Assembly: GCA_036399695.1 (NCBI GenBank)
Contig: DASWMP010000025.1
Location: forward strand, 1 to 13,196
Length of the DNA stretch: 13,196 nt
DNA from: DASVEE01 sp036399695
Lineage (GTDB): Bacteria; Acidobacteriota; Thermoanaerobaculia; Gp7-AA8
Direction: 5' to 3'
Part shown: piece by piece, positions 1 through 7,066 of the stretch
How the letters are laid out: the number at the start of each line of letters is the position of its first letter
Position numbering within the stretch: position 1 is the first letter of the stretch
Made by a program: the position numbers and the translations under genes
Notes under the pieces: generated by a model
Told to the model about the DNA's origin: nothing
The model's database searches: none
Seen by the model: only the letters and a program-made list of their open reading frames with translations

Positions 1-57
1 TTCGAATGTAGGACAGACACTCCTGTCTGTCCGCACCAGCAGGCGCCGCTCTTCAGA
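1..57. repeat. Intergenic edge with a GGACAGACA hairpin unit
   Basis: Positions 11-32 form a perfect hairpin: GGACAGACA (11-19), loop CTCC (20-23), TGTCTGTCC (24-32). It lies 25 nt beyond the terC stop codon, so it could act in terC transcript ending. There is no T-tract, so a classical terminator is not supported. The same unit recurs at 3188-3211 and 3262-3283, with a degenerate copy at 11978-12000, marking it as a dispersed repeat. Confidence 0.75.
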
Positions 58-804
58 CTACTTCGTGGGCTCGCGATACGCGTCGTGCAGCTTGACCGGC
101 TTGCTCTTGCGGCGGAGCTGGATGTTCAGCACTTCCACGAAGACCGAGAAGGCCATGGAGACGTAGATGTAGCCCTTCGGGATATGGAAATCGAGGCCCT
201 CGGCGATGAGCGTGGTGCCGATGAGCAGGAGGAAGCTGAGGGCGAGCATCTTCACCGTCGGGTGACGATTCACGAAGTCGCCGATCTTGCCGGCGGAGAG
301 GAGCATCACGGCGACGGCCAGGACGACGGCCGTGATCATGACGCCGACGTCTTTGGCCATGCCCACGGCGGTGATGACGGAGTCGAGGGAGAAGACGATG
401 TCGAGCAGGGCGATCTGCACGATGACCGAGGTGAGCGACGGCGCCACGCGCTTGGTGGTCTCGCCTTCCTCACCTTCGAGTTTGTCGTGAATTTCGTGCG
501 TGGCCTTGCCGATGAGGAACAGGCCGCCGCCGAGGAGGATCAGGTCACGGCCGGAGATCCCCTGGCCGAAGACCGTGAAGATGGGGGCGGTGAGCTTGAC
601 GATCCAGGCGATCGACAGCAGCAGCAGGACGCGCATGATCATCGCCATCGCCAGACCGATGGTGCGGGCGCGCTTCTGCTGCGCTTCGGGCAGTTTCCCC
701 GAGAGGATGGAGATGAAGATGACGTTGTCGATGCCGAGCACGATCTCCAGCACCGTCAATGTGAGCAAAGCAACCCACGCTTGTGGATCAGAAAGCCAGG
801 CCAT
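58..804 (-). CDS. TerC family integral membrane protein
   Basis: A 248-residue polytopic inner-membrane protein of the TerC family. Members are linked to tellurite resistance and, in several bacteria, to metal (manganese) export or metal loading of exported proteins. The two family half-repeats are visible: LEIVLGIDNVIF near residues 19-30 with Asp26, and LLDIVFSLDSVITAVG near 133-148 with Asp141. The paired Asn/Ser-Asp motifs sit in membrane helices. About seven hydrophobic segments are separated by a charged cytoplasmic loop near 103-120 (EIHDKLEGEEGE). The length is normal for the short, CBS-less subgroup. The start is supported by a Shine-Dalgarno GGAGG (plus-strand CCTCC at 812-816) 7 nt before ATG. 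The upstream neighbour on this strand is the nucleotidyltransferase, separated by a repeat. Substrate cannot be told from sequence. Confidence 0.93.
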   Translation of the reverse strand: MAWLSDPQAWVALLTLTVLEIVLGIDNVIFISILSGKLPEAQQKRARTIGLAMAMIMRVLLLLSIAWIVKLTAPIFTVFGQGISGRDLILLGGGLFLIGKATHEIHDKLEGEEGETTKRVAPSLTSVIVQIALLDIVFSLDSVITAVGMAKDVGVMITAVVLAVAVMLLSAGKIGDFVNRHPTVKMLALSFLLLIGTTLIAEGLDFHIPKGYIYVSMAFSVFVEVLNIQLRRKSKPVKLHDAYREPTK

Positions 805-811
805 GATTGAA

Positions 812-816
812 CCTCC
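812..816 (-). promoter_or_regulatory. Shine-Dalgarno of terC-family gene
   Basis: The minus strand reads GGAGG seven bases before the ATG at 804. It is one of the few clear Shine-Dalgarno sites in this window and fixes the start of the TerC-family gene. Confidence 0.7.
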
Positions 817-840
817 GAAGTGGCGCGGATTCTAGTGCGA

Positions 841-930
841 GGAGAGGCGTTTTTGGTTTTCGGTTGTTGGTTTTTGGTGAGGGCCGAACCACCAACAACC
901 AAAAACCCAAAACCAAAACGTCTCCCGTCT
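841..930. repeat. Inverted heptamer repeat, locus A
   Basis: The left arm has four consecutive heptamers at 850-877: TTTTTGG, TTTTCGG, TTGTTGG, TTTTTGG. The right arm at 892-919 has the complementary type: CCAACAA, CCAAAAA, CCCAAAA, CCAAAAC. The arms can pair as an imperfect hairpin, extended by GGAGA...CGTTTT on the left and AAAACG...TCTCC on the right. The left flank GGAGAGGCGTTTTTGG is identical to that of locus C. The element lies between the nucleotidyltransferase stop and the terC start, both on the minus strand. Confidence 0.85.
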
Positions 931-1776
931 CTACGCTTCCTTGATTGCCTCCGTCCACTGCCCCACCGCTTCCTCCGAGAGCGTACCGGTCGGGGCCAGG
1001 CGGGCGTCGGCGAAGCCCCAGCTCTGGACGTCGATGAGGTACTGGGCGCGCGAGGTCATGGTGCCGTAGCAGATCTTTTCCTGGGGCGCGCGGTCGTTGA
1101 GCTCGTTGGTGACGCGGGACAGGAGCTCGTCCATCACTTCGCGGGGGATGCGGTGGCGCTCGCTGGGGTAGACGAAGCCGAACTTCACGAGCTGCATCAG
1201 CAGGATGCGCCAATGGGGGCCGAAGCGGCGGACGAGACGCTGCCAGTCGAGACGCTTGCCCGTGCGCAGCAGCAGGTGCATGACGTCGGCGCCGTCGTAG
1301 CGCTCCCGCTCCATGACGTAGGATTTGGACCAGATCATCTCTTCGGGGGCGGCGAGCCGCACCGGGATGTTGAAGATCTTGCCTTCGACGGAGTGCTCGA
1401 ACCATTCGTCGTCGACGGCGGCTTCACCGTTCCCGCCGGAGAAGATCAGGTCGATGAAGGCCTTGTCCTTGTGGATCTTGCCGAGCCAGTGGGGGAACTT
1501 GAGCTCCGTGTCATAACCGGCGCGCCGCAGCGCTTCGTCGAAGCGGGGGTAATCGTCGCGACGCATGAACACGTCGAAGTCTTTCGTCTCGCGCGGGATG
1601 CCGGTGTAGCGGTAGTACGCGTGCGTTCCGCCGACGAGGAACGGCAGCCCCTCGGCGTTGAACAATTCGATCGTGGCCCGATAGAAATCGAGCTTCTCCT
1701 CGCTCGCCTCCGGCACGTCGCCGCGGCGCTCGAGCTTGAATCGCGTCTCAGTCAAGATGCACCTCTCGGCCCCCAT
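931..1776 (-). CDS. Nucleotidyltransferase-fold protein of unknown substrate
   Basis: A 281-residue protein with the polymerase-beta-like nucleotidyltransferase signature. LVGGTHAYYRYTG (residues 47-59) supplies the Gly-Gly motif. TKDFDVF (64-70) supplies the paired acidic residues Asp66 and Asp68. FIDLIF (107-112) supplies a third acid, Asp109. These three acids are the usual metal-binding set, so the core looks catalytically competent. Residues after about 150 (helical, ERERYDGADVMHLLL) match the C-terminal helical part of stand-alone nucleotidyltransferase-like proteins. No signal peptide or membrane segment is seen, so it is probably cytosolic. It stands alone, with no HEPN or AbiEi-like partner beside it, so a toxin-antitoxin role is not supported. 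Its TAG stop lies at the edge of repeat locus A. The transferred group and the acceptor are unknown. Confidence 0.8.
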   Translation of the reverse strand: MGAERCILTETRFKLERRGDVPEASEEKLDFYRATIELFNAEGLPFLVGGTHAYYRYTGIPRETKDFDVFMRRDDYPRFDEALRRAGYDTELKFPHWLGKIHKDKAFIDLIFSGGNGEAAVDDEWFEHSVEGKIFNIPVRLAAPEEMIWSKSYVMERERYDGADVMHLLLRTGKRLDWQRLVRRFGPHWRILLMQLVKFGFVYPSERHRIPREVMDELLSRVTNELNDRAPQEKICYGTMTSRAQYLIDVQSWGFADARLAPTGTLSEEAVGQWTEAIKEA

Positions 1777-1829
1777 CTCTGCGACGAGCGTGCCGAGCGC
1801 GGCCGATGGCGCGTGTATGCTTTGCGGCC

Positions 1830-3080
1830 ATGCGTCTTCGACTCGGAATCGCCCTCCTCCTCGTCGCTTCGCTCGCCGCCGCCCAGTCTGCCGACGTCGG
1901 CGCCCGCATCGACCGCATCCTTCGCGAGGTCCCGCTCATCGACGGTCACAACGACCTGCCCTGGCAGATGCGCGAACGGGTGCGCAATCAGCTCTCGAAG
2001 CTCGACCTCCGCGCCGATCAGTCGAAGCTCGCGACGCCGCTGCACACCGATCTCGCCCGCCTCAAAGCCGGCCACCTCGGCGGACAGTTCTGGTCCGTCT
2101 ACGTCCCGGCGTCCATGAAGGGGGCGGACGCGGTGCAGGCGACGCTCGAGCAGATCGACGTCGTGCACCGTCTGGCCGCGCTGTACCCGGAGACGCTGGA
2201 GATCGCCCTGACGGCGGACGACATCACCCGCATCCACAAGAAGGGGAAAGTGGCCTCGCTGATCGGGATGGAGGGCGGCCACTCGATCGGGAACTCCCTC
2301 GCCGCGCTGCGCATGCACTACGCCCTCGGCGCGCGCTACATGACGCTGACGCACTCGGACAACAACGACTGGGCCGACTCCGCGACGGCCGACCCGAAGC
2401 ACGGCGGCCTCTCGCCCTTCGGCCGTGAAGTCATCGCCGAGATGAACCGCATGGGGATGCTGGTCGACCTGTCGCACGTCTCGCCGGAGACGATGAACGA
2501 CGTGCTCGACGTCTCGGCCGCGCCGCCAGTCTTCACCCACTCCTCGGCACGCGCCGTGACGAACCACGCCCGCAACGTGCCGGACGACGTGCTGGCCCGC
2601 CTGCAGAAGACGGACGGGGTGGTGATGGTTACGTGGGTGCCGTCGTTCGTCAGCGAGAAGGTGCGCCAGTACGGCGCCGAGGACGACGCGGTGGAAGCGC
2701 GCCTGAAGACGCTCTACTCCGGCCAGCCTGAGAAGATGAAGAGCGAGCTCGCCGCCTGGCGCACCGCCAACCCGGCCCCGAAGGCGACGGTGCGGGACAT
2801 CGCCGACCACATCGATCACGTGCGGAAAGTGGCGGGGATCGACCATGTGGGCATCGGCGCCGATCTGGACGGCATCGGGACCACGCCCGAGGGGCTGGAC
2901 AGCGTAGCCACCTACCCGACGCTGTTCGCGGAGCTGATCCGCCGCGGCTATACGGACGATGAGCTGAAGAAGATCGCGGGGCTCAACGTGCTGCGCGTGA
3001 TGCGCAAGAACGAAGAGGTCGCGAAGCGTCTGCAGAAAGAGCGCGCCGCCAGCGATGTGCGCATCGAGGACGTGAAGTAA
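1830..3080 (+). CDS. Secreted membrane-dipeptidase family enzyme (peptidase M19)
   Basis: A 416-residue zinc dipeptidase of the renal dipeptidase family, which hydrolyses dipeptides (some members also act on D-amino-acid dipeptides or beta-lactams). The start at 1830 is preferred over an in-frame ATG at 1806 because it gives a clean signal peptide, MRLRLGIALLLVASLAAAQS, implying export to the periplasm or outside. Zinc ligands match the human enzyme: His40 and Asp42 (IDGHND), Glu148 (GMEGGHS), His216 (VDLSHVS), His237 (FTHSSA). Substrate-site counterparts are also present: His175 (TLTHSDN), Arg248 (NHARNVPDD) and Asp345 (GADLDG). Length is typical. TATGCT at 1816-1821 sits 8 nt before the ATG and could be a -10 box of a leaderless transcript, but this is weak. 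It is divergent from the nucleotidyltransferase gene and convergent with the histidine kinase. Confidence 0.95.
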   Translation: MRLRLGIALLLVASLAAAQSADVGARIDRILREVPLIDGHNDLPWQMRERVRNQLSKLDLRADQSKLATPLHTDLARLKAGHLGGQFWSVYVPASMKGADAVQATLEQIDVVHRLAALYPETLEIALTADDITRIHKKGKVASLIGMEGGHSIGNSLAALRMHYALGARYMTLTHSDNNDWADSATADPKHGGLSPFGREVIAEMNRMGMLVDLSHVSPETMNDVLDVSAAPPVFTHSSARAVTNHARNVPDDVLARLQKTDGVVMVTWVPSFVSEKVRQYGAEDDAVEARLKTLYSGQPEKMKSELAAWRTANPAPKATVRDIADHIDHVRKVAGIDHVGIGADLDGIGTTPEGLDSVATYPTLFAELIRRGYTDDELKKIAGLNVLRVMRKNEEVAKRLQKERAASDVRIEDVK

Positions 3081-3187
3081 TTAGTCCAGGAGTGCGGTGG
3101 CGGAGGAGGGTGTCTCAAAAGACGTTTCCGGCGGGCGCCAGCGTCGTAGCCCCGGGCGAAAGCCCGAACGGCGTTAATTTTAGATGT

Positions 3188-3211
3188 GGGACAGACACTC
3201 TTGTCTGTCCC
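3188..3211. repeat. GGGACAGACA hairpin unit, copy 2
   Basis: GGGACAGACA (3188-3197), loop CTCT (3198-3201), TGTCTGTCCC (3202-3211) form a perfect 10-bp stem. It sits inside the nested palindrome, in the same orientation as the copy at 11-32. Confidence 0.8.
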
Positions 3212-3261
3212 GTGCACCCGAATGGCCGCTTCTCTGGAGGAGTGGACCTCGGGGGTGGGCC

Positions 3262-3283
3262 GGACAGACAGGAGTGTCTGTCC
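3262..3283. repeat. GGACAGACA hairpin unit, copy 3, inverted
   Basis: GGACAGACA (3262-3270), loop GGAG (3271-3274), TGTCTGTCC (3275-3283) form a perfect 9-bp stem. The loop is the complement of the CTCC loop of copy 1, so this copy is in the opposite orientation and pairs with copy 2 as the inner layer of the nested palindrome. Confidence 0.8.
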
Positions 3284-3398
3284 CACATGAGGCAAACCTC
3301 TAAGTCAACGCCCTTGGGGCTCGCGCCCGGGGCTACGACGCTGCCGCCCGCGGAGCGGGCAAAAGGCGCCTCCTCCGCCACCGCACTCCTGGATTGGA

Positions 3399-4865
3399 TT
3401 AGCGCGGCAACTGGACCACGAACTTCGCGCCGGGGGGCGGCACGGCGTCTTCGACGTGGATGGTGCCGCCGTGCGCTTCCACGATTCCTCTGGCGATGGC
3501 CAGGCCGAGGCCGGCGCCTTCGCGGCTTTCGCCGCCTGACTGCCAGTAGCGGTCAAAGATTCTGAGGCGGTCTTCCGAGGCGATGCCGCGGCCGCTGTCG
3601 CTGATGGAGAAGCGGGCGTGGCTGGGTTCGAAGAGGGTCTCGACTTCCACGCGCCCGCCGGCGGGGGTGAACTTCATGGCGTTGCCGATGAGGTTGGACA
3701 GCACCTGCAGCAGGCGGTCGGGATCGGCGTCGAGCGCCGTCTCGGTGGGCGGCTCCTGGATCGTGAAAGCGATCTCGCGCGTGGCCGCGACGTCGCGGAA
3801 CTCGGCCGCGGCAGTGCGCAGCAGGGCCGTCACGTCGACGGTGCGGCGCTGGATGGTCAGCATGCCGGCTTCAATCTTGGAGACGTCCAGCAGGTCTGCC
3901 ACCAGCCGGCGCATGCGCGAGGCCGCCTGACGGGCGTACCCGAGGTATTCGTGCGCTTCGGGAGGCAACTCCTCGTTGAGCTGCAGGAGCTGGATCGTCG
4001 TCTGGATGGTGGTCAGCGGGTTGCGCAGGTCGTGCGAGACGATGGCCGTCATCTCGTCGCGCGCGCGGGCCGCTGCTTCAGCGCGGTCGTAGAGGCGGCG
4101 GTTCTCGATGGCAATCGTGAGCATCTGCGCGAGCTGCACGAGGAGGGCTTCATCCTCGCCGCGGAACTTCCCTTCGATGCGGCCGCCGAGCTCGATGTAC
4201 CCGAGGTCTTCGCCGTCGCGTGTGGTGAGCGGGGCCCGGATGCGGGCCGGCGCCGAGAGCTCCCCCTCGGGGGGCGAGCGGGCGGAGATGGTGCGGCCGT
4301 CGATCGTGAGGTGCGATTCCGCCTGGTCGACGCTGATGACGAGGCGGGCCTGTTCGGTCGCCGTCTGCACGAGCTCGTCGAGCGTCGTGGAGGAGTTGAT
4401 CAGCAGCGCCGCCCGATTGAGGGCGCGCAGGCGGTCAGCGTGCGCCGAGAGAGCCGTCTCGCTGCGGACACGGTCGGTGATGTCGACGGCGGCGGTCGTC
4501 ACGCCGGTGATCGTCCCGTCCTCGTCACGCAGCGGCTCGACGACGAGATCGTAGAAGACGATCGTGTAGCCGCGGCGGATCCGGACGATCTCGCGACGGC
4601 CGACACCGCTTCGCAGCACATCGGCGCGGATGAGCGTGAGCATCTCGCCGTCCTCTGCTTCCATGATCTCGAGGTCGGTGTGGCCGAGGAGCTCCTCCGG
4701 CCGGAACGTCATCGGGTTGTGCACCCAGGTGTAGCGGAGGTCGCGGTCCTGCGTCGCCAGAAAGATCGGGGAAGCCGATAAGACCGCCCGCAGCCGCTCC
4801 TGATTCATGCGCCGCTGCTCGATCGCACGAATCCGGTGTTCTTCTGCTCGCTTGGAGTCGTCCAT
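3399..4865 (-). CDS. Cytoplasmic PAS-GAF sensor histidine kinase
   Basis: A 488-residue soluble histidine kinase. A PAS domain covers about residues 22-135 (LSASPIFLATQDRDLRYTWV to the closing DITDR). A GAF-like domain covers about 145-258. A short helical linker is followed by HisKA with VSHDLRNPL, phospho-accepting His278. The HATPase domain shows the N box NLIGNAMKFTP (391-401), G1 DSGRGI (423-428) and G2 GAGLGLAIARG (450-460). All catalytic motifs are intact. There is no transmembrane segment, so the signal is probably intracellular or diffusible. The PAS tail RYTW.HNP resembles PAS domains of soluble kinases, but no haem or flavin residue is identifiable. No response regulator lies nearby, so it is an orphan here. 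It begins 41 nt after the erythromycin-esterase-like gene on the same strand, so the two may be co-transcribed. Confidence 0.93.
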   Translation of the reverse strand: MDDSKRAEEHRIRAIEQRRMNQERLRAVLSASPIFLATQDRDLRYTWVHNPMTFRPEELLGHTDLEIMEAEDGEMLTLIRADVLRSGVGRREIVRIRRGYTIVFYDLVVEPLRDEDGTITGVTTAAVDITDRVRSETALSAHADRLRALNRAALLINSSTTLDELVQTATEQARLVISVDQAESHLTIDGRTISARSPPEGELSAPARIRAPLTTRDGEDLGYIELGGRIEGKFRGEDEALLVQLAQMLTIAIENRRLYDRAEAAARARDEMTAIVSHDLRNPLTTIQTTIQLLQLNEELPPEAHEYLGYARQAASRMRRLVADLLDVSKIEAGMLTIQRRTVDVTALLRTAAAEFRDVAATREIAFTIQEPPTETALDADPDRLLQVLSNLIGNAMKFTPAGGRVEVETLFEPSHARFSISDSGRGIASEDRLRIFDRYWQSGGESREGAGLGLAIARGIVEAHGGTIHVEDAVPPPGAKFVVQLPR

Positions 4866-4906
4866 CCGCGCCCGGATGGTACACCGGGCAAGGGGTCACG
4901 CCTTAA

Positions 4907-6190
4907 CTACAACGCCGTCGGATATGTCTCCGGTGCTTCCTCGCTCCGGACCAGGGGCCAGCGCTCGAGCGGCTCGACGGCGCGGGTTCGGTCGATGTGC
5001 AGGACGGCGTCGAACTGCTCGCTGACCGAGGCATAGAAGTAATGGCTCATCCGCTCGGTGCGCGGCGCGTAGATGACGCCGATGGCCCGCTCGAGGAGCT
5101 CGTCCGGAAGGGAGACGCGGGCGGTCGGCAGCCAGAAGTTGCCGAGTTGCGTCTCGTGGAAGAGCTTTTCCCAGCTTCCTTCCATCCCCGGGATGATGTG
5201 CTTGCGCTCGGCGGGGGCGTCCCAGTCGGAGGCGGCCGTGACGGTGCCGTCGTAGGTGGTGAAGCCGATGAGGCGGGCGTCGTTGCCGTAGCGCTCGCGG
5301 ACGAGCTGGCCGACGTTGAGCTCACCGCCGCGGCCCATCTCGGTGGCCCGGGCGTCGCCGAGGTGGGAGTTGTGGGCCCAGACGACGACGCGTGCTTCGC
5401 CGGTCTGCTCGCGGAGGTGATTCGCCAGCGCGTCGATGGTCTCGGTCATGTGCTGGTCGCGCAGGTTCCAGGAGGAGACGCGTCCGCCGAACATGGCCCG
5501 GTAGTAGCGCTCGGCATTGGCCACGAGGCGGGCGTTCTGTTCGGCGTGGAAGATCTCGTCGGGCGGATAGGCGCCGGCGCTCCGCTGCAGCTCGACGAGC
5601 TGTTCGATGACTTCGCGCTCGCACGGCTCCGAGACGCCGAAGGCGGTGGCGTAGCCGTAGGTCTGCGAGTCCTCGCGGAAGTGATCGAAGCAGGAGTAGC
5701 GGTCGCGTGCGCGGCGGGCGGCTTCGGGATCGACTTCGTCGAGATAGCGGATCACCGCCTCGATGGAGGTGAAGAGGCTGTAGAGGTCGATGCCGTACAA
5801 GCCGGCGCGCGTCTGCTCGGACCGCTCTTCATTGAAGTCACGCAGCCAGCCGACGAAGTCGAGCACGTCCGCATTGCGCCACATCCAGGTGGGGAAGCGC
5901 TGAAAGTCGGAGAGGGCGTCGACCGGCTCGACGTCGTCGCTCAGGCCGCGTACGTATTTGTTGACGCGGTACGCATCCGGCCAGTCCGCCTCGACGGCAA
6001 CGGCATTGAAGCCCTTCTCGGCGATGAGCCGCTTCGTGATCTCGGCGCGCTCCCGATAGAACTCATGCGTCCCATGCGACGCCTCCCCGATGAGGACGTA
6101 ATGCGCATCCCCGATCAGCTCCAGCAAGGGATCGTAATCCCGCGGCGATCCGGTGAGAGGGTGGGCAGCGTGGCGCAGGTCGCGGTGCAT
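4907..6190 (-). CDS. Erythromycin esterase family protein
   Basis: A 427-residue protein of the erythromycin esterase (EreA/EreB-like) family. It carries the family motif LIGEASHGTHEFYRER (residues 33-48), with Glu36, His39, Glu43 and His42 in the conserved pocket region. A second conserved stretch, VVWAHNSHLGDA (269-280), has His273 and His276. The acidic strand VAVEADWPDAY (64-74) is also typical. No signal peptide is seen, so it is probably cytosolic. Known Ere enzymes open the macrolide lactone, but most chromosomal homologues in environmental bacteria have no proven substrate, so resistance should not be assumed. The ATG at 6190 leaves the usual 35 residues before the first motif. The leader just upstream is C-rich on the coding strand, with no Shine-Dalgarno and a G-quadruplex motif on the other strand. 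Downstream is the histidine kinase. Confidence 0.9.
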   Translation of the reverse strand: MHRDLRHAAHPLTGSPRDYDPLLELIGDAHYVLIGEASHGTHEFYRERAEITKRLIAEKGFNAVAVEADWPDAYRVNKYVRGLSDDVEPVDALSDFQRFPTWMWRNADVLDFVGWLRDFNEERSEQTRAGLYGIDLYSLFTSIEAVIRYLDEVDPEAARRARDRYSCFDHFREDSQTYGYATAFGVSEPCEREVIEQLVELQRSAGAYPPDEIFHAEQNARLVANAERYYRAMFGGRVSSWNLRDQHMTETIDALANHLREQTGEARVVVWAHNSHLGDARATEMGRGGELNVGQLVRERYGNDARLIGFTTYDGTVTAASDWDAPAERKHIIPGMEGSWEKLFHETQLGNFWLPTARVSLPDELLERAIGVIYAPRTERMSHYFYASVSEQFDAVLHIDRTRAVEPLERWPLVRSEEAPETYPTAL

Positions 6191-6245
6191 GGAGGTGGGG
6201 GAGGCAAATTGTGGACCGGGGGACGGGGGGACGGGACGGGGGATG
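6191..6245 (+). other. G-quadruplex-forming tract upstream of esterase gene
   Basis: On the plus strand four G-runs at 6218-6242 (5, 6, 3 and 5 Gs) are separated only by the dinucleotide AC, a strong G-quadruplex motif. It begins 28 nt before the esterase start, on the template strand of that gene. A further G-rich stretch, GGAGGTGGGGGAGG, lies at 6191-6204. Confidence 0.7.
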
Positions 6246-6400
6246 TTGTTGGTTTTTGGTTTTTGGTTGTTGGTGGGGAGCCGGAAACGAGAGGCAGGGG
6301 TTGTTGTTGGTTTTTGGTTTTTGGTTGTTGGTGAGGAGCCGGAAACGAGACGCAGGGATGTGGTTCAACCAAAACCAACAACCAACAACCAACAACCAGC
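6246..6400. repeat. Heptamer repeat locus B with a 58-nt tandem duplication
   Basis: Two tandem copies of a 58-nt unit (6246-6303 and 6304-6361) differ at only a few positions. Each starts with heptamers TTGTTGG, TTTTTGG, TTTTTGG, TTGTTGG and continues with GAGCCGGAAACGAGA. A single opposite arm follows at 6369-6395, made of CCAAAA and three CCAACAA heptamers. It fills the gap between the SGNH-hydrolase stop (6407) and the esterase start (6190), both on the minus strand. No gene is seen in this gap. Confidence 0.85.
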
Positions 6401-6406
6401 CTTTCA

Positions 6407-7066
6407 CTACTTCACGGCCTCCCTCGCTTCCGGCAGTACCAGGCGCATCCACTCGGTGTACTGCACGGCGGAGGGGTGCAGGCCGTCGGAGGCTACGAAG
6501 GCGGGGTTGGGCTGGCGGGAGGTGGGGGTTACGTCGACGTAGCGGGCGCCGGAGCGGAGGGTTTCGTCGCGGTTGATGGTGTTGTAGCGGTCGATTTCGG
6601 TGGCGATGCTGGCGCGGTCGCGGCCGGCGGCGAAGGGCATGACGCCCCAGTCGGGGATGGAGACGACGATGACGTTCTTCGGGTCGTTTCCGGCGAAGGC
6701 GATGGCGCGCTGGAGCAGGGTCGTGAACTCGCCGCGGTACTGTTCGGCGTCGCGGCCGCGGTACTGGTTGTTGACTCCGATGAGCAGCGTCACGAGGTCG
6801 TACGGACCGTCGGGGGAGACGGTGTCGATGGCGCTGGAGAGCTCGTCCGTCGTCCACCCGGTCTTGGCGATGATCTCCGGATCGGCGACGTCGACACCCT
6901 CGGCGCGCAGGGCACGGGCGAGCTGGTTTGGCCAGCGCTGTTCCGGCTCGACCGTTTCACCGATGGTGTACGAGTCGCCGAGCGCGAGGATGCGCGGGCG
7001 GGCTGAGTCGGTCGTGGCGGCAGTGCAGGCGGTCATGAGTAACGCGGTCAGCAACAGCGTGCGCAT
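6407..7066 (-). CDS. SGNH/GDSL hydrolase lipoprotein
   Basis: A 219-residue SGNH-family esterase or lipase. The start at 7066 gives a lipoprotein signal, MRTLLLTALLMTAC, with Cys14 as the likely lipidated residue, so the enzyme probably sits on a membrane facing the periplasm or outside. Catalytic blocks are clear: block I ILALGDSYT with nucleophile Ser32, block III LLIGVNNQ with Asn99 of the oxyanion hole, and block V SDGLHPS with Asp194 and His197. Size is normal for the family. The substrate cannot be predicted. The reading frame stays open upstream to 7288 and beyond (see the upstream entry), so a longer cytoplasmic form is possible, but the signal peptide argues for 7066. It is divergent from the Crp-like regulator gene. 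Repeat locus B lies 6 nt after its stop. Confidence 0.9.
   Translation of the reverse strand: MRTLLLTALLMTACTAATTDSARPRILALGDSYTIGETVEPEQRWPNQLARALRAEGVDVADPEIIAKTGWTTDELSSAIDTVSPDGPYDLVTLLIGVNNQYRGRDAEQYRGEFTTLLQRAIAFAGNDPKNVIVVSIPDWGVMPFAAGRDRASIATEIDRYNTINRDETLRSGARYVDVTPTSRQPNPAFVASDGLHPSAVQYTEWMRLVLPEAREAVK

Larger units (their letters stand above)
3085..3393. repeat. Three-layer nested palindrome between convergent genes
   Basis: Three separate inverted repeats are nested about one centre. The outer arms are 25 nt, 3085-3109 with 3369-3393, perfect, containing GGAGTGCGGTGGCGGAGG. The middle arms are 19 nt, 3140-3158 with 3324-3342, perfect, containing GTCGTAGCCCCGGGCG. The inner arms are 14 nt, 3184-3197 with 3275-3288 (ATGTGGGACAGACA and its complement). 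Each inner arm is half of a small GGACAGACA hairpin. The element fills the gap between the dipeptidase stop (4 nt away) and the histidine kinase stop (5 nt away), so it may act as a bidirectional terminator or cruciform. No open frame here looks like a gene. Confidence 0.85.

Noticed and set aside
805..930. Manganese (yybP-ykoY) riboswitch before the TerC-family gene
   Set aside because: The leader is short and mostly heptamer repeat; I cannot find the conserved loops of that riboswitch.
931..1776. Nucleotidyltransferase as part of a toxin-antitoxin pair
   Set aside because: No HEPN or AbiEi-like partner is adjacent; the neighbours are TerC and a dipeptidase.
820..2118. Long plus-strand open frame over the nucleotidyltransferase and part of the dipeptidase
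   Set aside because: It is antisense to a gene with clear motifs, crosses repeat locus A, and its product is rich in Asp, Val, Gly and Arg without domain signatures. This is typical of GC-rich shadow frames.
3085..3393. Insertion sequence
   Set aside because: There is no transposase frame inside; the element is only palindromic sequence, though it could be non-autonomous.
4997..6334. Long plus-strand open frame antisense to the esterase gene
   Set aside because: It is antisense to a gene with intact catalytic motifs, and its end is made of heptamer repeat translation (Phe-Trp-Leu-Val runs).
6246..6400. CRISPR array
   Set aside because: The units are 7-nt periodic and 58-nt tandem with no unique spacers, and no cas gene is nearby.
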